A stretch of 64,000 nucleotides of DNA, taken from positions 248,001 to 312,000 of the forward strand of contig DATMYA010000008.1 in the NCBI GenBank assembly GCA_035561135.1, written 5' to 3'. This stretch comes from Clostridia bacterium. GTDB taxonomy: Bacteria > Acidobacteriota > Terriglobia > Terriglobales > Acidobacteriaceae. Positions 1 to 8,988 of the stretch are shown here, in pieces (position 1 is the first letter of the stretch; each line of letters begins with the position of its first letter). The translations under genes and the position numbers were made by a program. Under the pieces are notes generated by a model. That model saw only the letters and a program-made list of their open reading frames with translations, was not told the origin of the DNA and made no database searches.

Positions 1-244
1 TGGGATTGTGCTGCCGGCCGATTACGCCGAGGTAGTCGAGGAGGGGAACGCCGGACCTGTCGAATGGGCCAGCGTAGTCTGCCTTCGACGTGAACGTCAT
101 GTAGTACGAGCCGAGTTCGCCGGGAGTGAAGCGGTTCATCTCCGGCTGCTCATGCCAGAAAGTTAACTGGCTGTTGCGCGACGTGAGGTACGCGCCGAAG
201 ATGCGGCGATAGTAGTTGAGCCGCGTTCGCAGTGACTTAAGCAT
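1..244 (-). CDS. D-glucuronyl C5-epimerase-like protein (N-terminal part, cut by window edge)
   Basis: Only the first 81 codons are present. The start is the ATG at 244-242, which overlaps the stop of the upstream glycosyltransferase gene by 8 bases, so the two are translationally coupled. The visible protein begins MLKSLRTRLNYYRRIF and contains SQLTFWHE, YYMTFTSKADYAGPFD and LLDYLGVIGRQHNP. From memory this layout matches bacterial members of the glucuronyl C5-epimerase family (Glce C-terminal type), where a 'P-LDY-G-IG-Q-NP' stretch precedes the catalytic domain. Family members epimerise D-glucuronate to L-iduronate in heparan-like polymers. The catalytic part is outside the window, so the assignment rests on the N-terminus and on the polysaccharide context. 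Confidence 0.6.
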   Translation of the reverse strand, partial: MLKSLRTRLNYYRRIFGAYLTSRNSQLTFWHEQPEMNRFTPGELGSYYMTFTSKADYAGPFDRSGVPLLDYLGVIGRQHNP

Positions 245-1487
245 TGCTTGTTCTGTGGCAAGCGCTCTCGCCGTCTGCCTGCCTCGCGGGGAAAGATGTA
301 ATCAGCTCGTTGTAGAGATGATGCATTGTCTCTGCATTGTTACGCCAAGTCAATCGGCGGTGTGCGTATTCGCGTCCGCGAAAAGCCGCGTCGCGTGCGG
401 CTTCTGGATTGCTGATCGCCCACGCAAGGGCGTCGGCGACTGACTCGGGACTTTGCGGTTCGAGCAGGTAACCGGTATCGCGGTGCGTGATGAAATCCGA
501 AGGCCCCTGGCCCCGGCATCCGATGACGAGTTTGCCCAGAGCCATGGCTTCGGCATACATGATGCCGAAGGCCTCGCGCCAACTCGGGAGACAGAAGATG
601 TCGCCAGCCATGACTTCGGACTCGGCTTCGGGATGTGCCAGGGCTCCGGTGAAATGTACTCGGTCGGCCAGGTTAAGTTCGCGAGCAAGGAGTTCGAGCA
701 TCGGGCGCTCAGGTCCCTCGCCGACGAGAACGGCCTCGACGGAAGGATAGCCGCGAGCGCGGAGCAGCGCGAGGCCGCGGATGAGAACGTCGAAACCCTT
801 TTCCGGAAAAAGATGGCTGACGGCAACAACGCGCGTCTGTTCAACCCGCGGAATGAGCGCGGACGGCTGAAGGCCGGGATAGATGCGGAAACCGTTTCCG
901 ACAACGATGAAGTTCTTCGTATTGGAAACAAACTGGCTGTAGTACTCCGTTAGCGGCGAACCCACGAGGACGACGCGTCCGACGGCGGCGAGCATGCTTC
1001 CGATTTGGCGACGCTTGGCTGCCGTGCTGGTGATGCGCGGAGTGGTGTCGATACCGTGCATGGTGACAATGCTGGGGATGCCGAGCTCGGAGGAGGCCTC
1101 GATGGCGACATGGCCGAGCGTGATGCCATGCGCGTGAATGAGTTGCGTGCGCTGGGCGCTGCAGATGGAGCGAACGGAGGGCATGACGCCCGAGCAGGTG
1201 AAGCGCGCTGCCTTGGTGCCGAGCGCGTATCGCGGCAAACTGAAGTAGTTTGCGGTTTTGACCTGGAATTTACTCCCGGCATAAACAGCGGGATCGACGT
1301 CGCGCTTCAGCGGATTGGCGAGCAGGCCAAGCGCTCTGGGCAGGCGAGGCTTGCAGACAAGCACTGTGACGCGCGCGTCCATCGCGGCGAGCTCGCACAC
1401 CTGGTCGTGGATAAAGTTTCCGTCCTTGTCGCCAGGGCGATGCGGAAACATTGTTGTCAGGACGAGAATATTGAGAGCGTCGCTCAT
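237..1487 (-). CDS. Glycosyltransferase family 4 (GT-B fold)
   Basis: A 416-residue protein of normal length for GT4 retaining transferases. The N-terminal Rossmann half starts with ILVLTTMFPHRPGDKDGNF, the usual acceptor-side opening. The C-terminal half carries the nucleotide-sugar part: AVLVGEGPERPML followed by SWREAFGIMYAEAMALG, which has the EX7E motif of the family, then RGQGPSDFI. It probably adds one sugar to a lipid-linked polysaccharide intermediate at the inner face of the membrane. It lies 19 bases downstream of the fused oxidoreductase and overlaps the C5-epimerase-like gene by 8 bases. Donor and acceptor cannot be read from sequence. Confidence 0.85.
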   Translation of the reverse strand: MSDALNILVLTTMFPHRPGDKDGNFIHDQVCELAAMDARVTVLVCKPRLPRALGLLANPLKRDVDPAVYAGSKFQVKTANYFSLPRYALGTKAARFTCSGVMPSVRSICSAQRTQLIHAHGITLGHVAIEASSELGIPSIVTMHGIDTTPRITSTAAKRRQIGSMLAAVGRVVLVGSPLTEYYSQFVSNTKNFIVVGNGFRIYPGLQPSALIPRVEQTRVVAVSHLFPEKGFDVLIRGLALLRARGYPSVEAVLVGEGPERPMLELLARELNLADRVHFTGALAHPEAESEVMAGDIFCLPSWREAFGIMYAEAMALGKLVIGCRGQGPSDFITHRDTGYLLEPQSPESVADALAWAISNPEAARDAAFRGREYAHRRLTWRNNAETMHHLYNELITSFPARQADGESACHRTSNA

Positions 1488-1506
1488 AAGCAGTTGGCGC
1501 CGCCCT

Positions 1507-3693
1507 TCACAGACTTGCAGCCAAAAAGCTGTCCACGTTGACCGCTACGGGAGCGTTCTCGCGCAGACTGTCGTTGATCGCAAATGTGGCGAGCGTGCCC
1601 GCCACGATGTCGCGGAATGCGATCGGCGACACGCCACCTTTGCAGGCGGAAGCGAAAGCCTGCCATTCTCCCTGATGTCCTTTGTCTTGCCGGAGTCGTG
1701 ATTTGATCGACTTGCTGCGCCCGTCGCGAACGAGTTCGAGTTGGCGGAAGTCGTCGAGCACGGCGACGCGGTTACGACCCATGACTTCGACGCGCTCCTT
1801 GCTGAACACCCTGTCACCTGTGGAAACGTAGTTCACGGTGCCGAGCGAGCCGTTGGCAAACCGGATGGTAACCGCAACATTGTCAGGCGGTGTTCCGGTT
1901 GTCGGCAATGCACTGGCGAAGACCGAGACTGGCTCCGAACCGGTGACGAACATCAGGAAGTCTACAAAATGGCAGACCTCGCCGATGATGCGCCCGCCTC
2001 CGTGCACGGGATCGTGAACCCAATGCGTTGCCGGAATGGCTCCGGCGTTTACGCGATAGTGTGCAACGATGGGCTCGCGACCGTCGGAGAAGAAGCGCTT
2101 CAGTTCAACAGCCATAGGGGCGAAACGCCTGTTGTATCCGACCATGAGCAGCGAACCGTTCGCCTCCGCAGCGGTGTGCGCGATGGACACAAGCTGGTCT
2201 CGATCGAGACAGAGCGGTTTTTCGCAGAATACGTGTTTGCCGGCGCGCAGCGCTGCTTGAACCTGCTGCGCGTGCAGACCGTGCCGTGTGGCAATGACCA
2301 TGAGATCGACCTTGGGATCGGCAAGAAGTTCCGCCTCGTCGGTGGCGCAGTAGCGGAAGCCGAAACGCGAGGCGACGTGATGGCCAGTGCCCCCAGTTGC
2401 CGTGCAGACACCTGCGAACTCTACGCCAGCCACCTTCTTCATGGCCGGAAGGAGAATCTGTGTGGCGAAAAGGCCAGCGCCGAGCATCCCTACGCGCACA
2501 GCCCCGGACTTCCCTGCCATCGCGGCGACAGCGATTGGCAAGTCCTGGCGGCGCGAGATCGCAACATTGCCGGGGTAGCTGATGAGCACACCCATGAAGC
2601 GCTCTGGAAGTTTGCCGGTGATGAGGTCGTAGGCTGTGGTGGCCTGGTCGATGCCGTAGCGGTGAGTGATGAGCGAATCCACTCTGACTCTGCCAGCCGC
2701 GACAAGCGCGAGGAAGGCCTGCATGTTACGCGACTCGGTCCAGCGCACGTAAGAGATTGGGTAGTCGTGCCCCTTCTCTTCGTACTCGGCATCGTAGCGG
2801 CCCGGCCCGTATGAGCGCGAAATGCGGAAATCGAGTTCCTTCTCGTAGTAAGTCTTGCGGGGCAGGTGCGTGCCGATGGCGCCGACGGCAACCACGATTG
2901 CACGTGAGCGCGCGATGTCACCCGCTAGTTCGACAGGTCCGTTGCTGGAACTCGCTGCGGTGATAATTACTGAGTCCGCGCCTACTCCACGGGTGCGCTC
3001 CGAGACGAGCGCCTCAAACTGCGATGCGCTTGTGGCGGTTGCATCCGCGCCGCACTGTTTGGCAAGGTCGCAGCGTTCAGCATCGAGGTCAATGCCGACA
3101 ACATCGCATCCGGCGGCCTTCAACATCTGGACGGTAAGGAGTCCGATGAGTCCCAGGCCGATGACAGCTACGGTTTCGCCGAGGTTGACTTCCGCCAAAC
3201 GGATGCCGTGCATCGCGATCGCGCCGATAGTGGTGAAGGCTGCCGCTTCGAAGCTGACGTTTCCATCGGGTATGGGAGTGACGAGCAGGCGCGGCACGGA
3301 GAGAATTTCCGCGTGACTGGCGTGGTCCATGCCTGAGCAGGCGACGCGATCTCCCACTCTGATGTCGCTGAGGCCTTCGCCGACGGCGATCACGGTTCCG
3401 GCGCTGCTGTATCCAAGGCTGATCGGTTTGTCGAGGCGGCTGCGCACGGCATCCAGCGTGGTAAGCAGACCGTCGCGCCGAGCTTTGTCGAGCACCTGTC
3501 GAACGAGGTCGGGGCGAGCCTTTGCTTTCTGGAGCAGATTCATTTCGGCGAACTCGATAACAATGCGCTCTGTTCCCGCCGAGACTAGCGAAGCCGCATT
3601 GGCGACGAGGACGTGTCCGGGAACGAGAGCGGGGGCCGGGACTTCAACGATGGTGCTCTGCCCTGTCCGGGCCGATTGGAACATCTGCTTCAT
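1507..3693 (-). CDS. Fused zinc-type alcohol dehydrogenase / Gfo-Idh-MocA oxidoreductase
   Basis: A 728-residue two-domain protein. Residues about 1-350 are a medium-chain dehydrogenase: a GROES-like part with SLGYSSAGTVIAVGEG, then an NAD-binding part with VIGLGLIGLLTVQMLKAAG. Residues about 390-728 are Gfo/Idh/MocA-like: VGMLGAGLFATQILLPAM, a HVFCEKPL motif with the usual EKP lysine, and a C-terminal beta-sheet substrate domain. Such bi-domain oxidoreductases are recurrent in polysaccharide clusters with uronate-modifying genes. A role in making or editing a nucleotide-activated uronic or keto sugar is inferred. Both dinucleotide-binding sites look intact. The ATG start is the first in frame. 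Confidence 0.85.
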   Translation of the reverse strand: MKQMFQSARTGQSTIVEVPAPALVPGHVLVANAASLVSAGTERIVIEFAEMNLLQKAKARPDLVRQVLDKARRDGLLTTLDAVRSRLDKPISLGYSSAGTVIAVGEGLSDIRVGDRVACSGMDHASHAEILSVPRLLVTPIPDGNVSFEAAAFTTIGAIAMHGIRLAEVNLGETVAVIGLGLIGLLTVQMLKAAGCDVVGIDLDAERCDLAKQCGADATATSASQFEALVSERTRGVGADSVIITAASSSNGPVELAGDIARSRAIVVAVGAIGTHLPRKTYYEKELDFRISRSYGPGRYDAEYEEKGHDYPISYVRWTESRNMQAFLALVAAGRVRVDSLITHRYGIDQATTAYDLITGKLPERFMGVLISYPGNVAISRRQDLPIAVAAMAGKSGAVRVGMLGAGLFATQILLPAMKKVAGVEFAGVCTATGGTGHHVASRFGFRYCATDEAELLADPKVDLMVIATRHGLHAQQVQAALRAGKHVFCEKPLCLDRDQLVSIAHTAAEANGSLLMVGYNRRFAPMAVELKRFFSDGREPIVAHYRVNAGAIPATHWVHDPVHGGGRIIGEVCHFVDFLMFVTGSEPVSVFASALPTTGTPPDNVAVTIRFANGSLGTVNYVSTGDRVFSKERVEVMGRNRVAVLDDFRQLELVRDGRSKSIKSRLRQDKGHQGEWQAFASACKGGVSPIAFRDIVAGTLATFAINDSLRENAPVAVNVDSFLAASL

Positions 3694-3802
3694 AACGAGT
3701 CACGCCTTGCAGCAAGTAAGTTGCTGCACCATCTTAAGGTTCGAGCCTCGTCAATGAAAGCCTGCATTCGTAATTCGCACACGATGGAATCGAACGAGCG
3801 TG

Positions 3803-4717
3803 TCAATGGGAGCGCACGGAACCGGCGTTCGCAGTTGCCGGCGCAGATTCTCTAATCGCTTCGTGCTGCACCGGGCGAAGTTTATCCAGATGCTGCGCTT
3901 CCCAGCACTTGATGACTTTGAAGTATTCGAAGATGCCGTGCATGGCGCAGAAGACAAAGCCCATCCTTCCATCAAGAAAGCCGAGGCAGAAGAAGTACAT
4001 GTACACAAAATAGAGGAGGCCGCGGCCGGGCAGATGACGCCACACGTTCTCCTTGAGATAGCGGCGGCGTTCGGGCTGGCTGCCGAACAACCGTGGCCGT
4101 ATGCGCGACTCGCTACTTTCTCCGCGCTCGATCTGCTCATACGCGATTGCATTGAGCGAAGCGTAATGATTGTGCTTCGCGATCCACCACGTCATGTCAT
4201 GCAGGTCACGGTGGATCATCTCCGCTTGGCAGAAGCCGGTTCGACCGTTCAGAAGGATATGTTCATCCACCGGGCGGCTTTCGTAACGCCCCAGAGCGTG
4301 CCGGAATAGGCGCAGGTTCCAACTCGGATACCACCCACAGTGTTTGATCCACTTGTCATAGAAGATGAAGCGCCGGTTGATGTAGAAGCCATCGCACCCG
4401 TTGCCGTCCTGTGCGATGAGTGAGGCGATCTCGTCGCGAAGCTCGGGCGTGACGTACTCATCAGCGTCGAGGATGAGCAGCCATTCGTTCCTGAACGGCA
4501 GAGTGTCCATGGCCCAGTTCTTCTGATCGGCGTAGCCGTCGAACTTGTGCTCGACGACGGTCGCGCCCATCGCGCGGGCGATCTCAACAGTGCGATCAGT
4601 GCTGAATGAATCAACGACGAAAACCTGGTCGGCCCAGCCCATGATGCTGCCGAGGCACTGTGACAAGTTGACCTCTTCATTAAAGGTCGGCACCAGTACG
4701 GTTAGGCGGGCAGTCAT
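3803..4717 (-). CDS. Glycosyltransferase family 2
   Basis: A 304-residue GT-A transferase. The start is placed at ATG 4717-4715 because the protein then begins MTARLTVLVPTFNEEVNLS, the canonical GT2 N-terminus, and overlaps the upstream gene's stop as ATGA (4714-4717). The frame is open further upstream, but that part has no GT2 features. Seen: VVDSFSTDRTVEIAR with the first Asp of the nucleotide site, and LLILDADEYVTPEL with the DxD-like DAD motif. The pattern 'DQKNWAMD' and the C-terminal hydrophobic stretch near FVYMYFFCLGFLDG resemble lipooligosaccharide core beta-glucosyltransferases (WaaE/KdtX type), but substrate is unknown. Confidence 0.85.
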   Translation of the reverse strand: MTARLTVLVPTFNEEVNLSQCLGSIMGWADQVFVVDSFSTDRTVEIARAMGATVVEHKFDGYADQKNWAMDTLPFRNEWLLILDADEYVTPELRDEIASLIAQDGNGCDGFYINRRFIFYDKWIKHCGWYPSWNLRLFRHALGRYESRPVDEHILLNGRTGFCQAEMIHRDLHDMTWWIAKHNHYASLNAIAYEQIERGESSESRIRPRLFGSQPERRRYLKENVWRHLPGRGLLYFVYMYFFCLGFLDGRMGFVFCAMHGIFEYFKVIKCWEAQHLDKLRPVQHEAIRESAPATANAGSVRSH

Positions 4718-5979
4718 CGGCCCACCTTTGCGGCGTGTGCTGCATTCGACGGTGTCGACGGCGAGGTCCGGACCAAAGCACGTTCGAACAAACCGATGTT
4801 CGCCTGCAGGGTGGCGCTGCTGGTCATGACCGTGCGTCCGAACTCGGCTGCACGCGCAGACAGTCGCTGATAGTCGCCAACGTCCATGTCGATACAGTAT
4901 TGCAAAACTGTTCTCCACTGATCAGGGTCATCGAGCGGAATATCCCATCCGAAGCCTTGCTGCGCGAGGTGTCGCCATTGAGTGCGGTCACTGATGATGA
5001 CCGGGCATCCGGCGGAAGCGCCGTCGATGATGACATGTCCGTAGTTCTCGCCCAATGTCGGCAAGATGAAGAACTCACGCGCGGCAAGTTCGGCGAGAAC
5101 CTGTTGAGGCTCCATGCTGCCGTGGTATCGGACGACGATGTTGGGTGGCAACTCGCGGATTTTCTGCTCACACTCCGCCCAGAGAACCTTGTCTTCAAGC
5201 GGGCCGAAGATGTCGAAGGTGACCTGGCCGCGAAGATCCTTCAATCGGTCAAGCGTGAATGGCAGATTTTTCATTCGCGCGATGCGCGATACCGTAACGA
5301 ATGACGCATGGCCACTGCGCTTGCGGCGCTCACCGGCAATAGCCTGGTATCCGCACGCAAGATCGGGCGCTACGTGAATTGCCGAGTCCGCGACGCCGTT
5401 CTGTGAAATCAGGCGCTGCGTGTCAGCCTCTTCGCGGGACGACGATGCCTGCCACAGCAGACGATTGTAGAGACCGAGTTTGCTGGCAACTGCGATGTAA
5501 GTACGCTTCTTCAAACTCTTCAGTCCGAGTGCACCGGGCGCGAGATCGCCTCGGGTGGCGAGCACAACCGGTACACGACCGAGCAAACCGAAGCGGCGCA
5601 GCAGCAGGGCTTTCATGGAGGACGCAGAAAAGTATCCGTTCAGATAGACGACGTCAGGCTTGACGTTGGCAACGGCCTGGCGCAGCGCGCTTAAGCTGAT
5701 GGTCGAAACATAGAATACCTTCGCTTTTCCAACCTGGTTCCACTGATCTGTGATGACTGTGGAGTAGGGCTTTAAATTGCCGGAGTCGCTGTTCAGTGTG
5801 ACGATAAAGAAATCGTAATGCGGTGCGAGCAATTCGACCATCGACGAAATGGTTCGAACGGGCCCGCCGGATTTAAAGCCTGGCAGATAGCGTCCGAGAA
5901 ACACGAGTAGCCGGGGCTTCATCGCTGATGTCTCGGGTTGATGTTCCCGGTCGAGGGCTGAAACGTTTCGCCCGCTCAT
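4714..5979 (-). CDS. Glycosyltransferase family 4
   Basis: 421 residues from the ATG at 5979, which overlaps the FemAB-like stop as ATGA. An internal ATG (residue 20, MKPRLLVFLGRYLPGFKSGG) may be the true start, as the first 19 residues are uncharacteristic. The N-terminal domain has the GGPVRTISSMVE glycine-rich loop. The C-terminal domain has FDIFGPLEDKVLW and LPTLGENYGHVIIDGASAG, which fills the EX7E position as E-x7-D. That last substitution is unusual but seen in some GT4 members. Its place between a FemAB-like gene and a GT2 gene supports a role in repeat-unit assembly. Confidence 0.83.
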   Translation of the reverse strand: MSGRNVSALDREHQPETSAMKPRLLVFLGRYLPGFKSGGPVRTISSMVELLAPHYDFFIVTLNSDSGNLKPYSTVITDQWNQVGKAKVFYVSTISLSALRQAVANVKPDVVYLNGYFSASSMKALLLRRFGLLGRVPVVLATRGDLAPGALGLKSLKKRTYIAVASKLGLYNRLLWQASSSREEADTQRLISQNGVADSAIHVAPDLACGYQAIAGERRKRSGHASFVTVSRIARMKNLPFTLDRLKDLRGQVTFDIFGPLEDKVLWAECEQKIRELPPNIVVRYHGSMEPQQVLAELAAREFFILPTLGENYGHVIIDGASAGCPVIISDRTQWRHLAQQGFGWDIPLDDPDQWRTVLQYCIDMDVGDYQRLSARAAEFGRTVMTSSATLQANIGLFERALVRTSPSTPSNAAHAAKVGR

Positions 5980-6959
5980 AGCAGCCGAAACCCCATCGGC
6001 GGACGCTCGATGAGAGTGCCGCCGAGCTTCTTCTTGAATTTGTAAACGCCGGGATTGTTCTTCTGGTCAGCGCCTTCCAGATCGTAGAAGCGCACGCCGG
6101 AGGCGCGCATTCGCTTCATGATCTCCCATTGCATCGCTTCGCCAGCCCCAAGGTTCCGCAACTCATAATCGAATGCGGCCCACATGTAATGCGCCGTACA
6201 ACCAACGCGCAACACCAATGAGCTTCCCGCAACTTTGCCGTGCACATCGGCCTGGAAACAGTGAGCGGCGACATCCGCTTGCTCCGGCGTGCGAAACGTC
6301 TTCCACACAGATCGAATGAGTGCAGCTCCGCCATACGGCCGAAACTGTTTACGCTGCGCGAGCGCTGCGTACAAATCGATCAGCGGCTCCACAGCATCGT
6401 CACTGGAGTCCTCTACGATGACACCTGCTTCCCGATTGAACCTGTTCATTCCCTTGTTGCGCAGCAATCGCTCGGTCGCATCAAGCGATGCATCGAGATC
6501 GACGACAAACGTGAAGTCCCGCTGAGCAGGAATACGGCGCAGCAGACTGGGCCTGTTTGCCAACTCAAGCGAATAGGGTTGCACCACGATCGCACGGCAG
6601 GCTCGAAGCCTGAATTCCCTACCAAGTATTTTGATGGCCTTAGCTGCCAAATACTTGTCTTCATAGATAGGTCCGCGGGGCACCCACGCGATATTGATTG
6701 GCAGCCATGCTCTCGACTTCAAGAATGTCTGGGCCAAAAGGATGGGAGCGTCGCAGGCCATGACGCACCAGCGCTCCACGCGTTCACCAACAATTTGTTT
6801 TGCCTCTCCCCACTGCCACGTTTGCATGGGATGAGGAGTGCTGAATGCACGGAGGAGTTCATTCCAATGTGCTTCGTCGAGCACCTGAATCGCCCGAAGT
6901 GACTGTGTCTGGGCGATGGCCCTGGCTGAAGACATTTGACGTGAGTATGTAAAAAGCAT
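5976..6959 (-). CDS. FemAB/GNAT-like transferase
   Basis: 327 residues related to the FemAB/GNAT fold (peptidoglycan-bridge aminoacyltransferase relatives). Seen: MQTWQWGEAKQIVG near residue 45, WVPRGPIYED near 95, and the C-terminal acceptor-site pattern SLVLRVGCTAHYMWAAFDYE followed by GAGEAMQWEIMKRM and FYDLEGADQKNNPGVYKFKKKLGG. The PGVYKFKKxxGG ending is typical of this superfamily. In exopolysaccharide clusters such proteins are thought to attach an amino-acyl or acyl group to a sugar. The exact donor is not predictable. The gene overlaps its downstream neighbour by 4 bases, so it belongs to the operon. An alternative start is residue 9 (Met). Confidence 0.75.
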   Translation of the reverse strand: MLFTYSRQMSSARAIAQTQSLRAIQVLDEAHWNELLRAFSTPHPMQTWQWGEAKQIVGERVERWCVMACDAPILLAQTFLKSRAWLPINIAWVPRGPIYEDKYLAAKAIKILGREFRLRACRAIVVQPYSLELANRPSLLRRIPAQRDFTFVVDLDASLDATERLLRNKGMNRFNREAGVIVEDSSDDAVEPLIDLYAALAQRKQFRPYGGAALIRSVWKTFRTPEQADVAAHCFQADVHGKVAGSSLVLRVGCTAHYMWAAFDYELRNLGAGEAMQWEIMKRMRASGVRFYDLEGADQKNNPGVYKFKKKLGGTLIERPPMGFRLL

Positions 6960-6989
6960 TTCAGTGTGCCATGCAATTGCTGCATGGCG

Positions 6990-7805
6990 CTAGCTTTTCC
7001 TCCAGCGGCGGATGCGTTGAATGTATCCAAGGTAATCGAAATCGCCGGTCACGACGGAGATGAAATCCTGCAACTCGTATTCGGGCGAAACGCCTGCGCG
7101 AGGTATCTCCAGCGGGTTGCTGTTGGTGCCGGCCAGAATTCGATCGTGGATGGCGATGACGGCGCTGCGGTATCCGGCTCGGCGCACGGCGCTCGTGGCA
7201 GCTTGATTGTATCTACCCCAAGGGTAGGCGAAGCTGGTGCATTCGGTCCCCAACCGCTGCTCGATTTCGAGCTTCGACTTTCGTAGCTCATCGTCGGCCT
7301 CGGTGCGAGATAGAGACGTGAGATCTCTGTGTGCGGTGAGGTGAGAACCAACGGCAATGCCATTGGCGATCATCTCTTTAACTTGATCCCAGGTGAGCAT
7401 GCTGTCGTCAGGATAAAGACCGGCGAAAGAGTCGAGCGACAGCGACGAAGTTGCTCCAATTGCGGCGGTAGTGAGATACACCGTGGCGGAGAAACGATGC
7501 TCGCGAAGTACCGGGTACGCGCCCTTGTAGACTCCGGCGTAGCCATCGTCAAAGGTGATGGCGCAGGAGATGCCCGAGGGAGATGCAGGCCAGTCGCCGG
7601 CGATCAGGCGCTCAAGATCAATGACGGCAACATTCGCATGCAGCCATGCCATCTGTTCCCGGAACTTTGCCGCGGGAAGAGCGCGCGGAGTGGTTCCGAC
7701 CGTGTGATAGAGCAGGACGATGCCATAACGGGCACTACCTTGAAACGAGCGCAGCGCGTGCACCAAGCGCCCCAGTTGACGCTTGCGCGGAAGCGAATTC
7801 GACAT
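6990..7805 (-). CDS. Polysaccharide deacetylase (NodB/CE4 family)
   Basis: 271 residues. The CE4 catalytic motifs are visible: CAITFDDGYAGVYKG (motif 1, the DD pair of the metal site and base), GSHLTAHRDLTSLS (motif 2, His-x3-His metal ligands) and FAYPWGRYNQ (motif 3). These enzymes remove N-acetyl groups from hexosamine residues using a divalent metal. No signal peptide is seen, as is common for deacetylases in capsule/EPS clusters. The annotated start overlaps the end of the upstream ligase-like gene by 71 bases. A GTG at codon 15 (7763) would reduce this to 29 bases and may be the true start. Confidence 0.88.
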   Translation of the reverse strand: MSNSLPRKRQLGRLVHALRSFQGSARYGIVLLYHTVGTTPRALPAAKFREQMAWLHANVAVIDLERLIAGDWPASPSGISCAITFDDGYAGVYKGAYPVLREHRFSATVYLTTAAIGATSSLSLDSFAGLYPDDSMLTWDQVKEMIANGIAVGSHLTAHRDLTSLSRTEADDELRKSKLEIEQRLGTECTSFAYPWGRYNQAATSAVRRAGYRSAVIAIHDRILAGTNSNPLEIPRAGVSPEYELQDFISVVTGDFDYLGYIQRIRRWRKS

Positions 7806-8988
7806 TTCTTCTCTCGACGTATTGATTCAGAGCGCCGCAACTCATTCCCACAACGGCCCAGAAAACGACTGTGTCCGGACCGGAAGACAAAATCCACGCC
7901 TCGAACATGGAGTTGAACAGAGCCCCAGCGAAGAATCCGAGTGATAACAGGTAGACGAACAAGTGTTCTCCCTGGGCATTTCTACCGTATGTTCGGATAT
8001 ATCCGAAGGCAGTGCCGAGAAGAAGAATGTAGAGAACGCCGCCGATGAGTCCGGTCTCTTCCACCACCGCCAGCACAGAGTTGCCCTTCTCGCGTGAGTA
8101 GTTCGAGAAGTTTTCAAGGTGCCAGTACTGGGAAGCTCCTATGCTGACTCCGAAGCCTGCTCCAAGTACGCCACCCTCCTTTGCTTTCTCGTACGAAGTC
8201 TTCATCTGTCCGGCGCGTGAGTTCATTGCGCTTTCAGATCGCTTCAACACGATGTCGCCATAAAACGTTTGTAGTAGAACACCCGGCTTAACGACATAGA
8301 CGCCGAGTAGCAGGGCAAGGAAAACATAGATCGCCACGGCTTTGCGGCCCAGGTTAAGCGCTTGCAAGCTTGAGCAGCTTATGATGACGAGGGCTGCAAG
8401 CGACGCCCTGCTGCGGCTTTCGACGATGATGACCATCGCTGCCAATGACATCATCAGAAACGCCGTACGCCGCGCAAGAATCCGCCAGCAGGACCTCAGC
8501 TCGAATACGAGCCAAGGAAATGTGAACGCGATCACGGCCCCCAAGGTGTTGGAGTTCCCGGAGTAGCCACGGAAGAAGCCGCCGGAGTATCCATCTCCAC
8601 GACCCAGCGAGACCACGGACGACAACACCACCGGAACCAGAATGAAGCCGAGCAGGTGAAACGGATTTCTGTCGATGCGGCCGACGAGGAAGCCGCCGAC
8701 AAACACTGCCATCCAGAGCGTCATGACGACAGCCCACTTCAGGACGGTGAGCTCCGTATTCTCCGACCAGAACGAAGTCACGAACGCCCATGTAGCAAAA
8801 ATGTACATGGCCGCCAGAACGCTTCGTGGTACGGAAGTTCGCAGCCTGACCGTCATCACAATCGTGGCCGGGACGAGTATCGCCTGCGCCGCGAACCTGC
8901 AATACGTCGCCGCCCTGCCCAATATGGGGAAGTTGGCCAGAGAAAATGCAATCAACGCCGCGAGGAAGACCCAGCGATAAGTTCTCAT
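7735..8988 (-). CDS. O-antigen ligase / Wzy polymerase-like membrane protein
   Basis: 417 residues with roughly ten hydrophobic segments and a large periplasmic loop between residues about 230 and 330, the usual topology of the Wzy_C/O-antigen ligase superfamily. The loop holds GGVLGAGFGVSIGASQYW and NSVLAVVEETGLIGGVLY; 'G-G-G-....H/E..-L..-E-G--G' is the recognisable Wzy_C signature. It either polymerises repeat units or transfers finished glycan in the periplasm. The start ATG (8988) overlaps the upstream GT4 stop (ATGA). The flippase gene two positions upstream supports a Wzx/Wzy-type pathway. Confidence 0.8.
   Translation of the reverse strand: MRTYRWVFLAALIAFSLANFPILGRAATYCRFAAQAILVPATIVMTVRLRTSVPRSVLAAMYIFATWAFVTSFWSENTELTVLKWAVVMTLWMAVFVGGFLVGRIDRNPFHLLGFILVPVVLSSVVSLGRGDGYSGGFFRGYSGNSNTLGAVIAFTFPWLVFELRSCWRILARRTAFLMMSLAAMVIIVESRSRASLAALVIISCSSLQALNLGRKAVAIYVFLALLLGVYVVKPGVLLQTFYGDIVLKRSESAMNSRAGQMKTSYEKAKEGGVLGAGFGVSIGASQYWHLENFSNYSREKGNSVLAVVEETGLIGGVLYILLLGTAFGYIRTYGRNAQGEHLFVYLLSLGFFAGALFNSMFEAWILSSGPDTVVFWAVVGMSCGALNQYVERRNVEFASAQASTGALGARAALVSR

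Noticed and set aside
1741..2814. 357-codon open frame on the plus strand inside the fused oxidoreductase gene
   Set aside because: It is antisense to a clearly conserved two-domain enzyme, has Cys/Arg-rich composition without motifs and no ribosome site; it is a GC-rich shadow frame.
3729..3745. GGTTCGAGCC sequence resembling a tRNA T-loop
   Set aside because: No matching acceptor or anticodon stems can be formed around it on either strand.
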